This document shows, one piece after another, positions 53,209-63,312 of a DNA stretch of 64,000 nt (positions are counted from its first letter, which is position 1; each line of letters opens with the position of its first letter). This stretch comes from Thiomicrorhabdus marina (GTDB lineage Bacteria; Pseudomonadota; Gammaproteobacteria; Thiomicrospirales; Thiomicrospiraceae). Where the stretch lies: assembly GCF_017571465.1 (NCBI RefSeq), contig NZ_JAGETV010000005.1, forward strand, positions 1-64,000, given 5' to 3'. The notes beneath the pieces were generated by a model. That model had not been told where the DNA came from, did not search any database, and worked only from the letters and a program-made list of their open reading frames with translations. A program made the position numbers and the translations under genes.

Positions 53209-54834
53209 TTAGCTTTTTAGTTTGCGAGGGCCTTTCGGTTTTAATATTGTCGGCTTAGCGGTTTTGCTTAAATGAGGGTAATCCAAGTTGTAATGCAGGC
53301 CGCGACTTTCCTTTCGGCGTTGTGCGCTCATCACCATCAGTTCGGCGACCATAGTTAAATTTCGTAGTTCCAATAAGTCGCTGGTAATAAAGTGTTGGCG
53401 ATAGTATTCGCTGACCTCTGCTTGCAGGTTCTTAATGCGTTTGCGAGCACGTTTCAGGCGGCGGTCTGTGCGCACAATTCCGACATAATCCCACATCACT
53501 CGGCGTAACTCATCCCAGTCGTGACTGACCATGATTTTCTCTTTCGGTTCGGTGATGCCGCTGGTATCCCAAGGCTTGGCAATGTACTCATATTCGCCCA
53601 TTGCAGTGAAAGAATTTTCGATGCTCTGATAAGCCATTTTGGCAAATACTAAGCCCTCGGCTAGCGAATTACTGGCAAGGCGATTAGCGCCGTGCAAACC
53701 GGTGTAAGCGGTCTCGCCGATGGCATACAGGCCTTCTAAATCGGTTTTGCCTTCAAGGTTGGCGACAATGCCGCCACAGGTGTAATGGGCTGCAGGCACG
53801 ACCGGAATTTGCTGTTTGGTTATGTCGATGCCGACTTTTTTGCAACGCTGATAAATGGTCGGGAAATGTTGTTTGACAAATTTAGCCGGTTTATGCGAAA
53901 TATCCAGATAAACGCAATCAATACCGTGCTTTTTCATCTCTTGGTCAATGGCACGAGCGACAATATCTCGCGGAGCTAAATCGGCTCGCTCGTCATAATC
54001 TTGCATAAAGGCGTAGCCGTTCGGCAGACGTAAAATACCGCCTTCGCCGCGCACCGCTTCGGTAATCAAAAAAGAGCGGTCTTGCGGGTGATAGAGACAG
54101 GTCGGGTGGAATTGGTTGAACTCCAGATTGGCTACGCGACAACCAGCACGCCATGCCATAGCAATACCATCTCCGGTCGAAGTATCTGGGTTGCTGGTGT
54201 AGAGATAAGCCTTGGAAGCTCCGCCGGTCGCTAAAACGGTGAAATGGGCACTAATGGCGTAAACCTGTTTCTCTTCTTTATTGAGGACATAAGCGCCCAT
54301 GCAACGTTTACGTTTTTTATTGAGAATCAGGTCGATAGAAATATGTTCCGGTAATAACTCAATGTTTGGATGATTTTTCACCTGACGAATTAAGGCATTG
54401 GTAACCGATTGGCCGGTGTGGTCGGCGACATGAATCACTCGGCGATGGCTATGACCGCCTTCTTTGGTTAGATGATATGGGAAGTTTTCGGTCTTGGCGC
54501 CTTCGGTGGTGAAATTAACCCCCATCTCCACCAACTCCAGAATGGTTTCCGCTGCATGAGTTGCGACTACGGCGACCGCTTTTTCATCACATAGGCCTGC
54601 GCCGGCAATTTCGGTGTCTTTAATATGCGCATCAATGCTGTCAAAAGGATCAAGCACGCCAGCAATGCCGCCTTGTGCGTAATTGGTACTGCCTTCTTCA
54701 AGCGACGATTTGGCAAGGACGATAACCTTGTGCTCTTTTGCCAGTTTTAGGGCAATCGAGAGTCCGGCAATACCACTTCCAATGACCAATACTTCGGTGC
54801 TTTTGGAATATGGGTTTGGGCTTTCTTTGCTCAT
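53209..54834 (-). CDS. nadB: L-aspartate oxidase
   Basis: 541 residues from ATG 54834, for which GGAG is well spaced; an in-frame TTG five codons earlier is rejected. The FAD enzyme oxidises aspartate to iminoaspartate, the first step of NAD synthesis. The FAD motif GSGIAGLSIALKLA is at the start, followed by STNYAQGGIAGV, HTGQSVT and TCGGIVANLEGKTDLEGLYAIGETAYTGLHGANRLASNSL in the flavin-binding half. It is divergent from rseC, the place where rpoE normally begins in related genomes. Confidence 0.97.
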   Translation of the reverse strand: MSKESPNPYSKSTEVLVIGSGIAGLSIALKLAKEHKVIVLAKSSLEEGSTNYAQGGIAGVLDPFDSIDAHIKDTEIAGAGLCDEKAVAVVATHAAETILELVEMGVNFTTEGAKTENFPYHLTKEGGHSHRRVIHVADHTGQSVTNALIRQVKNHPNIELLPEHISIDLILNKKRKRCMGAYVLNKEEKQVYAISAHFTVLATGGASKAYLYTSNPDTSTGDGIAMAWRAGCRVANLEFNQFHPTCLYHPQDRSFLITEAVRGEGGILRLPNGYAFMQDYDERADLAPRDIVARAIDQEMKKHGIDCVYLDISHKPAKFVKQHFPTIYQRCKKVGIDITKQQIPVVPAAHYTCGGIVANLEGKTDLEGLYAIGETAYTGLHGANRLASNSLAEGLVFAKMAYQSIENSFTAMGEYEYIAKPWDTSGITEPKEKIMVSHDWDELRRVMWDYVGIVRTDRRLKRARKRIKNLQAEVSEYYRQHFITSDLLELRNLTMVAELMVMSAQRRKESRGLHYNLDYPHLSKTAKPTILKPKGPRKLKS

Positions 54835-55006
54835 TGAAATCTCCGGCAAAAGTGGGTAACAGGGATGTTTCCTATCATAGCGATATTTTTGCCGCTTACT
54901 ATAGGGCTCGCGCTTAATAATTCAAGTAATCTTGTTTAAATAGTCGGTGAAAGGGTATTCTGTAGCAAAATAACCTTTTCCATTGAATCCCTGAAGAGAA
55001 AAATGA
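54835..55006. other. nadB-rseC intergenic region, with no rpoE, rseA or rseB
   Basis: 172 bases between the divergent nadB and rseC genes. It contains no open frame of useful size and no remnant recognisable as rpoE, rseA or rseB, which occupy this place in Escherichia coli and Pseudomonas. It should hold the promoters of both genes. Confidence 0.6.
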
Positions 55007-55540
55007 ATGGAGCAAGAAAAACCAATCAATCGTCCGAGTTCAATGTTGACTGAAACCGCTACAGTAGTCGCGCTGGAGACCGATGCAGATGAAAACCATT
55101 TTGCCTTGCTTGAGGTTCAGCCAAAAAACGGCTGTAGCGGCTGTGCCTCAAGTGGTGGCTGTGGAACATCGGCGCTCTCGCAGCTATTTGTCTCAACCCA
55201 TAAAAAACCGATTAAAGTGCGAAATTACATTGGCGCGCGTGTCGGTGACCGCGTTGAGGTCTCAATGGATCAGTCACGATTGATCAAACATTCTTTTATG
55301 GCTTATGGCTTACCATTAATCGGGCTTTTACTTTTTGCTGTCCTAGCACAGAACTTGGCGCTATCACTGCTTTCCGGCGATGTTGGCTCTCAGGAAAAGG
55401 CACAGGATTTTGCAGAATTATGGGCAATTGCCGGTGCCGGATTCGGTCTTTTTTCCGGTTGGTGGATTACCCGAAAATTCTACCGTCCGGTTGTGCCGGA
55501 AATGCAAAAAATAATTACATCGGATTTTGAACAACTTTAA
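55007..55540 (+). CDS. rseC: RseC/MucC family regulator (SoxR-reducing-system-like)
   Basis: 177 residues. The N-terminal soluble domain has the cysteine cluster NGCSGCASSGGCG that binds iron-sulphur in related proteins. Two transmembrane helices (about 95-115 and 135-155) follow, and a short cytoplasmic tail ends the protein. RseC/MucC works with the sigma-E anti-sigma system or with SoxR reduction. Here the usual upstream rpoE-rseA-rseB genes are missing, so its role may be the redox one. The next gene, mucD, starts 75 bases downstream. Confidence 0.92.
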   Translation: MEQEKPINRPSSMLTETATVVALETDADENHFALLEVQPKNGCSGCASSGGCGTSALSQLFVSTHKKPIKVRNYIGARVGDRVEVSMDQSRLIKHSFMAYGLPLIGLLLFAVLAQNLALSLLSGDVGSQEKAQDFAELWAIAGAGFGLFSGWWITRKFYRPVVPEMQKIITSDFEQL

Positions 55541-55615
55541 AAATGGACTAACTGTCCTTACAACAAAAAAGCTAGATTATTTCCAACACAAGAATCAAAA
55601 ACAAAGGTGGTACGA

Positions 55616-57064
55616 ATGAGACTTCAATTAGTTTCTAAAAACTCCTTGGTTGCTGCAATGCTGGTCTTGGCGGTGATGTTATTGCAACCTAACTTGAGTT
55701 ATGCCAAGACTAATAAATACGGCCTGCCGGATTTCACAGAGTTGGCCGAACAGAATAATAAAGTGGTGGTGAATATCTCCACTATCCAAAAAAAATCTGA
55801 CAAGAAGCGTCAGCAGATGCCGGAGCAATTTAAAGGCATGCCGGAAGAGTTGTTACGTCATTTCTTCGGCATTCCGCCGGAAATGTTCCAGCAGCAGCCG
55901 GACGGTCGTCAGGGTAACAAACCGCAAGTGAGTTCGCTGGGGTCAGGTTTCATTATTAGTGAAGATGGTTATATTCTGACAAATAATCATGTGGTAGAAG
56001 ATGCTGATGAAATCATTGTGCGCATGCGTGACCGCAAAGAGCTGAAAGCCGAATTGATCGGGACTGATCCGCGTACCGATGTGGCATTGATTAAGATTAA
56101 CGCCACCGGTCTGCCGTTTGCGAAAATTGGTACTAGCAAAGACTTGAAAGTTGGGCAGTGGGCTTTGGCGATTGGGGAGCCATTTGGTTTGGATTATACC
56201 GTGACCCACGGCATTATCTCGGCGCTGGGTCGTTCGCTACCTGAAGATACTTATGTGCCGTTTATTCAGACTGACGTACCGATTAACCCCGGTAATTCAG
56301 GTGGGCCGCTATTTAACCTAGATGGTGAAGTGGTTGGTATTAATTCGCAAATCTACTCGAAAAGCGGTGGCTCAATGGGGCTGTCATTCTCGATTCCTAT
56401 TGATATCGCCATGAATGTTGCCGAGCAGTTAAAGAAAAACGGTAAGGTTGTGCGCGGTTTCTTAGGTGTGCAGATCCAAGAAGTTACTAGTGATCTTTCA
56501 GAATCGTTTGGTCTGGAAAAACCGACCGGTGCCTTAGTTGGTGAGGTTTATGATAATACCCCAGCTAAAGAGTACGGCATTCAAGCGGGCGATGTTATTT
56601 TGGAGTTTGATGGCAAGCCGATTGCGAAGTCGTCTGATCTGCCACCTGTGGTTGGTATGACGCCGATTAACAAAAAAGTTAAGGTGAAACTGATTCGCCA
56701 AGGTGAAATCAAATACATTACCGTTAAGTTGACTTCTCTGGATAAGTCCAAAGATTTAGCAATGTCTTCGAATGACGGACTTTTGAATAGTAATCAGTTG
56801 GGGGCAACCATTGAGGATTTGGATCCTGAATGGCTGAAATCGAAAGGTTTGCCGTATGGTGTGCGTGTAACTGATGTTTTCTCCGGCCCGGCTGAACAAG
56901 CGGGGGTACGTACCGGTGATGTGATTGTTACCATCGATTTCAAACCGGTGAAAAGCGTACGTGAATTTAATGAACTAATGAAAAGTTTGCCGAAAAAGCG
57001 TTCGCTTCCAGTACGTGTGATTCGCGACGGTCGTTCGGTATTCCTACCATTGGTATTGGATTAA
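55616..57064 (+). CDS. Periplasmic serine protease MucD/DegP family
   Basis: 482 residues from ATG 55616, with an AGGTGG ribosome-binding site; an in-frame GTG nine bases upstream is rejected. A signal peptide (cleavage near LSYA) leads to a trypsin-like domain with His in NNHVVED, Asp in TDVALIK and the nucleophile in GNSGGPLFN. Two PDZ domains follow (about 285-375 and 390-480) and regulate cage assembly and substrate binding. It degrades misfolded envelope proteins; in Pseudomonas its homologue MucD opposes AlgU signalling. It lies between rseC and lepA, as in mucD-type loci. Confidence 0.95.
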   Translation: MRLQLVSKNSLVAAMLVLAVMLLQPNLSYAKTNKYGLPDFTELAEQNNKVVVNISTIQKKSDKKRQQMPEQFKGMPEELLRHFFGIPPEMFQQQPDGRQGNKPQVSSLGSGFIISEDGYILTNNHVVEDADEIIVRMRDRKELKAELIGTDPRTDVALIKINATGLPFAKIGTSKDLKVGQWALAIGEPFGLDYTVTHGIISALGRSLPEDTYVPFIQTDVPINPGNSGGPLFNLDGEVVGINSQIYSKSGGSMGLSFSIPIDIAMNVAEQLKKNGKVVRGFLGVQIQEVTSDLSESFGLEKPTGALVGEVYDNTPAKEYGIQAGDVILEFDGKPIAKSSDLPPVVGMTPINKKVKVKLIRQGEIKYITVKLTSLDKSKDLAMSSNDGLLNSNQLGATIEDLDPEWLKSKGLPYGVRVTDVFSGPAEQAGVRTGDVIVTIDFKPVKSVREFNELMKSLPKKRSLPVRVIRDGRSVFLPLVLD

Positions 57065-57147
57065 CGTTAACAAACTAAAAGCTGACCTGAAAAAGGCTTT
57101 TATCTAGTTAGACGCTATTAACGATAAATAATGTAACCAAACCGAAT

Positions 57148-57268
57148 TTATCGTAAAATACCGCCTAACTTTTGAAAGCCTATCCATCTGGGAAAGCAGC
57201 TAAAGATGGAAACAAGCAGAGCTTGAATTGGTCATGATTCTCAAAAGGGGCATTTACGCCCCTTTTTT
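57148..57268 (+). ncRNA. Candidate small RNA with terminator between mucD and lepA
   Basis: TGTAAC and TAAAAT spaced 16 bp apart (about 57132-57159) could start a transcript near 57165. It would contain a CCATCT...AGATGG pairing and end at a strong terminator: GGGGC (57247-57251) / GCCCC (57258-57262), loop ATTTAC, six T. Its size would be about 105 nt. The terminator alone could instead end the mucD transcript. Terminator high confidence, RNA low. Confidence 0.3.
57243..57268 (+). terminator. Terminator before lepA
   Basis: AAAAGGGGC / GCCCCTTTT with a 6-nt loop and T tract, upstream of lepA and 180 bases after mucD. Confidence 0.9.
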
Positions 57269-57333
57269 ATTACCAACCTTTATTGTTAATCGATAAAAAC
57301 CAGCCTGCCGGTGAACCTAATTTCGGAGAATAA

Positions 57334-59139
57334 ATGTCTAGCGATTTATCATTAATTCGTAACTTTTCAATTATTGCGCATATCGACCACGGTAAGTCGA
57401 CCATTGCCGACCGTTTCATTCATCTATGTGGCGGTCTGACGGATCGTGAGATGGAACAGCAGGTTCTGGATTCGATGGATATCGAGCGTGAGCGTGGTAT
57501 CACCATCAAAGCGCAAAGTGTGACTTTGAACTACGACGCTGAAGACGGTAAAACCTACCAGTTAAACTTTATCGACACGCCTGGACATGTGGACTTTTCT
57601 TATGAAGTGTCGCGTTCTCTAGCGGCTTGTGAAGGTGCTCTATTGGTGGTGGATGCTTCTCAAGGTGTAGAAGCACAAACAGTCGCTAACTGTTATACCG
57701 CGATAGAACAAGGTCTGGAAGTACTGCCTGTTCTGAATAAAATCGATTTGCCGGCAGCAGATCCGGAACGCGTTATCGAAGAGATTGAAGAGATTGTCGG
57801 TATTGAAGCCGAAGAGGCGGTGCGTGCTTCTGCAAAAGCCGGTATTGGTATTAGTGAAACGCTAGAAGAAATTGTTAAGAAAATTCCTGCACCGGAAGGC
57901 GATATTGATGCGCCGCTAAAAGCCTTGATCATTGACTCGTGGTTCGATAACTATCTGGGTGTGGTTTCTTTAGTACGTGTAATTGACGGTAAGATCGGTA
58001 AAAAAACCAAAATGCGTGTCATGTCGACCAAAGAAGAATACCTTGTTGATGATGTAGGGATTTTTACTCCAAAACGCACCTCTAAGCCGTTCTTGCAAGC
58101 GGGTGAAGTGGGTTATGTTATTGCCGGTATCAAAGATATCGACGGTGCGCCGGTTGGTGATACGCTTGCGAATGCGGCAGAGCCGGAGATTGAACCGCTT
58201 GCTGGTTTTAAACCGGCACAGCCTCGCGTATTTGCCGGTTTATTCCCGATCACCTCGGAAGATTATGAAGATCTGCGTGAATCGTTGCGTAAACTGCGTC
58301 TGAACGATGCGGCCTTACATTTCGAGCCGGAAACGTCTGAAGCATTAGGTTTCGGTTTCCGTTGTGGATTCTTGGGCATGTTGCACATGGAGATTATCCA
58401 AGAGCGACTGGAGAGAGAATACAATCTTGATCTGATTACCACAGCGCCGACAGTGGTTTATGAAGTCTTGACTAAGAAGGGCGAAACGCTGCGCGTCGAT
58501 AACCCGTCGGAATTGCCAGATCCGGGTATTATCGACGAGATTCGTGAACCGATTATCCAAGCCAACATTCTTGTACCGAACGAATATGTCGGGGCGGTAA
58601 TGAAGCTTTGTATCGAAAAACGCGGCGTGCAGAAAGACATGCAGTATTCCGGTGGTCAGGTTTCAATAAACTACGAATTGCCGATGAATGAAGTGGTGCT
58701 GGATTTCTTCGACCGTCTTAAATCGTGTTCGCGCGGTTATGCATCGATGGACTACGAATTCAAACGCTTCCAATCGGATGATTTGGTGCGCATGGACTTC
58801 TTGGTGAATGGTGAGAAAGTTGATGCTTTAGCGGTTATCGTGCACCGTTCATTCGCGGTGCAGCGCGGTAAGATGATTATCGACAAATTGCAAAAAGTGA
58901 TTCCGCGTCAGATGTTCGATGTAGCGATTCAAGCGGCGATTGGCGCGAAAGTTATTGGCCGTACCAACGTCAAGGCGCTACGTAAGAACGTTACTGCAAA
59001 ATGTTATGGCGGTGACGTGTCACGTAAGAAAAAACTGTTGCAGAAACAGAAAGAAGGTAAGAAACGCATGAAGTCGATCGGTAGTGTAGAACTGCCGCAA
59101 GAAGCCTTCTTAGCGATTCTGGATACTGGAGATTCCTAA
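57334..59139 (+). CDS. lepA: Elongation factor 4 (LepA)
   Basis: 601 residues, full length. This GTPase resembles EF-G and remodels stalled or mispositioned ribosomes. G1 is [10 protein letters not shown]2 lies at [12 protein letters not shown]3 DTPGHVD and G4 NKID. The C-terminal domain unique to LepA ends [33 protein letters not shown]. lepB follows after two bases, the conserved lepA-lepB-rnc-era order. Confidence 0.99.
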   Translation: MSSDLSLIRNFSIIAHIDHGKSTIADRFIHLCGGLTDREMEQQVLDSMDIERERGITIKAQSVTLNYDAEDGKTYQLNFIDTPGHVDFSYEVSRSLAACEGALLVVDASQGVEAQTVANCYTAIEQGLEVLPVLNKIDLPAADPERVIEEIEEIVGIEAEEAVRASAKAGIGISETLEEIVKKIPAPEGDIDAPLKALIIDSWFDNYLGVVSLVRVIDGKIGKKTKMRVMSTKEEYLVDDVGIFTPKRTSKPFLQAGEVGYVIAGIKDIDGAPVGDTLANAAEPEIEPLAGFKPAQPRVFAGLFPITSEDYEDLRESLRKLRLNDAALHFEPETSEALGFGFRCGFLGMLHMEIIQERLEREYNLDLITTAPTVVYEVLTKKGETLRVDNPSELPDPGIIDEIREPIIQANILVPNEYVGAVMKLCIEKRGVQKDMQYSGGQVSINYELPMNEVVLDFFDRLKSCSRGYASMDYEFKRFQSDDLVRMDFLVNGEKVDALAVIVHRSFAVQRGKMIIDKLQKVIPRQMFDVAIQAAIGAKVIGRTNVKALRKNVTAKCYGGDVSRKKKLLQKQKEGKKRMKSIGSVELPQEAFLAILDTGDS

Positions 59140-59141
59140 TA

Positions 59142-59912
59142 ATGAATTTTGAACTGATCTTAGTTATCGTCACCTTGGTGACCGGTGTTATCTGGTATGT
59201 TGATAAATTGGTTTGGCGTCCGGCGCGAGTAAAATCGTCAACCGGTGTTAAAGAACCGATTATCGTTGAATATGCGCGTTCGCTATTTCCGGTGTTTTTG
59301 GTTGTATTGATCCTGCGCTCGTTTATTATTGAGCCGTTCCGTATTCCATCTGGCTCTATGTACCCGACTTTGGAAATTGGTGATTTTATTGCGGTTAGCA
59401 AGTTTTCTTACGGTATTAAACTGCCGGTCGTGCAGACTAAAATCATCCCGATTGGTGAGCCTGAGCGTGGTGATGTTGTGGTATTCAAATACCCGAATGA
59501 TCCAGATGTTGATTACATTAAACGTGTTGTCGGCTTGCCGGGTGATGAAGTTGCTTATCTTGGACGTACGCTGTTTATCAATGGCAAAGCGGTCGATATG
59601 AAAGCGATGGGCGTCTATCGAGGTAATGATTCCGGTGCAGTGATGAATGATGCCAAAGTGGTTGAAGAAACTTTCGATAACGGGAAGAGCCATCAGGTTC
59701 TGCATGACACTGATAAGCATGCGATTGATATGCAACCGGTGAAGGTACCGGAAGGGCATTACTTTATGGTCGGTGATAACCGTGACCACTCAAACGACAG
59801 TCGTTTCTGGGGCTTTGTGCCGGAAGAAAATCTAAAGGGTAAAGCGTTCGCTATCTGGATGAATTGGGATAATGGCGTACACTTTAACCGTATCGGTAAG
59901 GGAATCGATTAA
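59142..59912 (+). CDS. lepB: Signal peptidase I
   Basis: 256 residues. Two N-terminal transmembrane segments anchor the protease; the catalytic Ser72 lies in RIPSGSMYPTL and the general base Lys127 in YIKRVVGLPGD, and box E GDNRDHSNDSRFWG is present. It cleaves signal peptides of exported proteins, including the many secreted proteins encoded in this window. It lies 2 bases after lepA and 3 bases before rnc. Confidence 0.98.
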   Translation: MNFELILVIVTLVTGVIWYVDKLVWRPARVKSSTGVKEPIIVEYARSLFPVFLVVLILRSFIIEPFRIPSGSMYPTLEIGDFIAVSKFSYGIKLPVVQTKIIPIGEPERGDVVVFKYPNDPDVDYIKRVVGLPGDEVAYLGRTLFINGKAVDMKAMGVYRGNDSGAVMNDAKVVEETFDNGKSHQVLHDTDKHAIDMQPVKVPEGHYFMVGDNRDHSNDSRFWGFVPEENLKGKAFAIWMNWDNGVHFNRIGKGID

Positions 59913-59915
59913 ATT

Positions 59916-60635
59916 ATGGCTGCTAACAATCCGCCAAAACTTGATCTTGAGCGCACGGCAAAGCTAAACCAGCTTTCTAAAAAACTGGGTTATCAATATC
60001 AAGATTTGCAGTTATTACAGCGTGCTTTGACGCATAGAAGTGTGGGGTCGCGTAATAACGAACGCTTAGAATTCTTGGGTGATAGCTTAGTGAATTACAT
60101 TATTGCCGATGCGCTATTTCATCAGTTTAGCAAGCTACCGGAAGGCGATATGAGCCGAGTGCGTGCGCATTTGGTAAAAGGTGATACCTTGGCGGTAATC
60201 GGGCGCGAGTACGAATTAAGCGATTATCTTGTGCTGGGGCCGGGCGAATTGAAAAGCGGTGGTTTCCGTCGTGATTCGATTATCGCCGATGCCGTGGAAG
60301 CGATTATCGCCTCGGTTTATGAGGACGGTGGTTTGGAACCGACTCGAGAATTAGTGCATCGTTTATATGAAAAACGTCTACAGGAATTAGATCCGAAAAA
60401 GGTCGGTAAAGACCCGAAAACGCGTTTGCAAGAAATGTTGCAGGCATTGAATTCGAGTTTACCGCAATACAGTATTATCAGTGTTAACGGTGCGGCGCAT
60501 GCGCAGGAATTTACCGTTAGTTGTTATGTTGAAAAACTGAATACTAAATTTGAAGCGACCGCTTCAAGTCGTCGTAAAGCGGAACAGAAAGCAGCTGATA
60601 CAGCGATTCAAGCGCTAGAAGAACAGCAATCTTAA
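59916..60635 (+). CDS. rnc: Ribonuclease III
   Basis: 239 residues. The signature ERLEFLGDS is at 49-57 in the RNase III domain, followed by the metal-binding DAVEAIIA segment, and the C-terminal dsRNA-binding domain (PKTRLQEMLQAL ... ASSRRKAEQKAADTAIQAL). It processes rRNA precursors and regulates mRNAs through double-stranded sites. It is part of the lepA-lepB-rnc-era-recO operon. Confidence 0.98.
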   Translation: MAANNPPKLDLERTAKLNQLSKKLGYQYQDLQLLQRALTHRSVGSRNNERLEFLGDSLVNYIIADALFHQFSKLPEGDMSRVRAHLVKGDTLAVIGREYELSDYLVLGPGELKSGGFRRDSIIADAVEAIIASVYEDGGLEPTRELVHRLYEKRLQELDPKKVGKDPKTRLQEMLQALNSSLPQYSIISVNGAAHAQEFTVSCYVEKLNTKFEATASSRRKAEQKAADTAIQALEEQQS

Positions 60636-60671
60636 CGACACACCTTGTCACTTAATTGGTAGGAAAAAGTC

Positions 60672-61661
60672 ATGAGTCAAGATCAATCAGATAAGGGTAC
60701 AAGTTTGTCTTTAGAGCAAATCTTGGCACAGGCTGAACAGGACCAAAGCGTCGAAACTGACTACCAATCCGGTTTCGTGGCGGTTATCGGTCGTCCAAAT
60801 GTTGGTAAATCAACCATTATGAATGAGATGCTTGGGCAGAAGTTGAGCATCACCTCGCATAAACCGCAAACTACGCGTCACCGTATCCACGGGATTCATA
60901 CTACTGCCGAACATCAAATTGTTTATGTGGATACTCCTGGTATGCACCTTGGCGGTAAGAAAAGCATAAACGACTATATGAATCGCACTGCCAACAGCGC
61001 TTTTGCTGATGTAGACGTGATTTTGTTTGTAGTGGAAGCAGGGCGTTGGACCAAAGAAGATAATGCGGTTGCCAAAAAGCTGCAAAATACCGAACAGCCG
61101 ATTCTGCTCATCGTAAATAAAGTTGATAAGTTTGCCAACAAAGAAGAGCTATTCCCGTTTATCGAGGAGATTGCTAAAGAAGTCGAATTTACCGCATTGG
61201 TACCAATTTCCGCTTACAAAAAAATTAATTTACCGGCGGTTGAACAGGAAATTTTAAAATTTCTGCCGAAACAGAATGCGATTTTCCCGGAAGATTATGT
61301 CACGGATCGTTCAACTCGTTTTCTTGCGGCGGAAATCATTCGCGAGAAATTGATGCGTACTTTGGGAGATGAAGTACCTTACGGCGCGACGGTCGAAATC
61401 GAACAGTTTATGTTTGATGAAGACGAGGGCCGTTGGATTATTCATGCCTTAATTCTGGTTGAGCGTCCGGGGCAAAAACAAATCGTTATCGGTAAAGGCG
61501 GTCAAGTTATTAAGAAAATCGGCACGCAAGCTCGTAAGGATCTCAATAACTTGCTGGACGCACGGGTTCACCTTGAGCTTTGGGTTAAGGTGAAAGAGAA
61601 TTGGTCGGACGACGCACGTGCTTTGGCCAGTTTGGGTTACAACGATAATTACAGCTCTTAA
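60672..61661 (+). CDS. era: GTPase Era
   Basis: 329 residues. Era binds 16S rRNA near its 3' end during 30S assembly. GRPNVGKS is at 40-47, DTPGMHLGG and NKVDK are the other nucleotide motifs, and the KH domain ends VIGKGGQVIKKIGTQARKDL. The 32-residue N-terminal extension before the GTPase core (SLEQILAQAEQDQSVETDYQ) is longer than in Escherichia coli. The next gene, recO, starts 29 bases later. Confidence 0.98.
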   Translation: MSQDQSDKGTSLSLEQILAQAEQDQSVETDYQSGFVAVIGRPNVGKSTIMNEMLGQKLSITSHKPQTTRHRIHGIHTTAEHQIVYVDTPGMHLGGKKSINDYMNRTANSAFADVDVILFVVEAGRWTKEDNAVAKKLQNTEQPILLIVNKVDKFANKEELFPFIEEIAKEVEFTALVPISAYKKINLPAVEQEILKFLPKQNAIFPEDYVTDRSTRFLAAEIIREKLMRTLGDEVPYGATVEIEQFMFDEDEGRWIIHALILVERPGQKQIVIGKGGQVIKKIGTQARKDLNNLLDARVHLELWVKVKENWSDDARALASLGYNDNYSS

Positions 61662-61690
61662 TTTTCTGCTTTCAATTCGGCGAGGCGACT

Positions 61691-62479
61691 GTGTATCAGC
61701 AAGTTTCCGCTTTTGTTCTGCATAGTCGTCCTTACAAAGAAACCAGTGCCTTAGTCACCTTTTTCTGCGCTGAGCGCGGTAAATTCAATGCGATTGTTCG
61801 TGGCGTTCGCGGTTCCAAAAAAGCGCATCTTAAAGCGGCTCTTCTACAACCGTTTCAAGAACTCGATTTAAGTTGGAAAGAAAAAGCGCATTCCGATTTA
61901 GTCTCTTTACAGAATATTGAAAATGGCAAGATGCGTTTGCCGCTAGAAGGGCAAAGTGCAGTCTGCGCTATGTATATCAATGAGTTAATGTATCGCTTAC
62001 TCTATCCGAATGTTACCTTTGATAATCTTTACCAAGATTATGCCGATGCGCTACTGTATTTGACCCAGCTCCAACTGCAAGACGGTGAGGTACAAGGTCT
62101 CAAGCAGGCGCAAATCCTGCGTTGGTTTGAGTTACGTCTACTAAATGTGCTTGGGCACGGTTTTACCTTAGAAGAAGATTTATCCGGTCACGAAATTAAA
62201 GCAAATGAAAATTATCTGTTTTATCCTGAGTTCGGATTTGAATTGATTGAAGGTGACTGGCAGCTTTCGCATCATTCTTTTCAAGTTTCCGGTGCTTGTA
62301 TCCTGTCATTGCAAGAGCTATTGATTGTTCCTGTCGAAGAGATTGAAATAGCAAAAGCATGTGCAAAGACTCTGCGCCAATTACTTAGTATCGCTCTACA
62401 GCCGTTTCTCGGTAAAAAACCGATTGCTGCCAAAACACTATTACAAAAACCTTCTGGCAAATTGAATCGAAATAACTAA
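61691..62479 (+). CDS. recO: DNA repair protein RecO
   Basis: 262 residues with a GTG start and GAGG upstream. RecO has an N-terminal OB fold ([30 protein letters not shown]) and a helical C-terminal domain, and helps load RecA on gapped DNA with RecR. The zinc-finger cysteines of some family members are not obvious here. It is in the usual place between era and pdxJ. Confidence 0.95.
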   Translation: MYQQVSAFVLHSRPYKETSALVTFFCAERGKFNAIVRGVRGSKKAHLKAALLQPFQELDLSWKEKAHSDLVSLQNIENGKMRLPLEGQSAVCAMYINELMYRLLYPNVTFDNLYQDYADALLYLTQLQLQDGEVQGLKQAQILRWFELRLLNVLGHGFTLEEDLSGHEIKANENYLFYPEFGFELIEGDWQLSHHSFQVSGACILSLQELLIVPVEEIEIAKACAKTLRQLLSIALQPFLGKKPIAAKTLLQKPSGKLNRNN

Positions 62480-62509
62480 ACGCTATCACTTAGGTGGGTG
62501 GTGTTTGCT

Positions 62510-62537
62510 ACAATTCACAATTCACAATTCACAATTT
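62510..62537. repeat. 7-bp tandem repeat in front of pdxJ
   Basis: ACAATTC repeated three times plus a degenerate fourth copy ACAATTT, ending 24 bases before the pdxJ start codon, in the leader rather than in the coding region. Confidence 0.9.
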
Positions 62538-62561
62538 ACTAATTTACTCAGGAAATGCATC

Positions 62562-63308
62562 ATGAATCCGATTTATCTTGGTTTGAATATTGACCATGTC
62601 GCTACTCTTCGTCAAGCTCGTGGTACGCGTTATCCAGACCCGATTAAAGCAGCGCTAGATGCAGAAATGGCTGGTGCGGATTCGATTACTTTGCATTTGC
62701 GCGAAGATCGTCGCCATATCCAAGATGAAGATGTGTTGCGCATTGCCCAAGTTCGCCAAACCAAAGTTAATCTTGAAATGGCTGCCACCGAAGAGATGGT
62801 GCAAATCGCTTGTGCGGTCAAACCGGAAGACATCTGTTTGGTACCGGAAAAACGTGAAGAGTTGACCACAGAAGGTGGTTTAGACGTTGCCGGTCAAAAA
62901 GAATGGTTGAGCAAAGTGTGTACTCGTTTGGCAGAAGCCGGTTGTCGTGTATCTCTATTTATCGACCCGGATGAAGAACAGATTCTGGCCGCAAAAGAAG
63001 TCGGCGCACCCGTTATTGAATTACATACCGGCACCTATGCAGAGTTGGATAAACCGGCTGAAGTGGCCAAAGAGTTGGCGCGTATCAAACAGGCAACTGA
63101 GTTTGCTGTTAAACAAGGACTAGTGGTCAATGCCGGGCATGGCTTGCATTATCACAATGTACAAGCAATCGCTGCGATTAAGGAGATTGAGGAACTGAAC
63201 ATTGGTCATGCAATTATTGCGCAAGCGGTATATTCAGGTCTGCCGGACGCAGTGCGTGAAATGAAGCGCCTGATGGTCGAAGCACGTCAACAAGCGTATC
63301 TAGGCTAA
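62562..63308 (+). CDS. pdxJ: Pyridoxine 5'-phosphate synthase
   Basis: 248 residues from ATG 62562, chosen because AGGAA precedes it and [21 protein letters not shown] is the family start; the open frame upstream runs through a tandem repeat. PdxJ joins 1-deoxyxylulose 5-phosphate with the 3-amino-2-oxopropyl phosphate product of PdxA to make vitamin B6 phosphate. The [10 protein letters not shown] and GHGLHYHNV segments hold phosphate-binding and catalytic residues. acpS follows after 4 bases. Confidence 0.98.
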   Translation: MNPIYLGLNIDHVATLRQARGTRYPDPIKAALDAEMAGADSITLHLREDRRHIQDEDVLRIAQVRQTKVNLEMAATEEMVQIACAVKPEDICLVPEKREELTTEGGLDVAGQKEWLSKVCTRLAEAGCRVSLFIDPDEEQILAAKEVGAPVIELHTGTYAELDKPAEVAKELARIKQATEFAVKQGLVVNAGHGLHYHNVQAIAAIKEIEELNIGHAIIAQAVYSGLPDAVREMKRLMVEARQQAYLG

Positions 63309-63312
63309 GTCC

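Noticed and set aside
59283-59789. 168-residue minus-strand frame inside lepB
   Set aside because: It is antisense to a conserved gene; the protein is rich in His/Arg/Ile with no recognisable domain.
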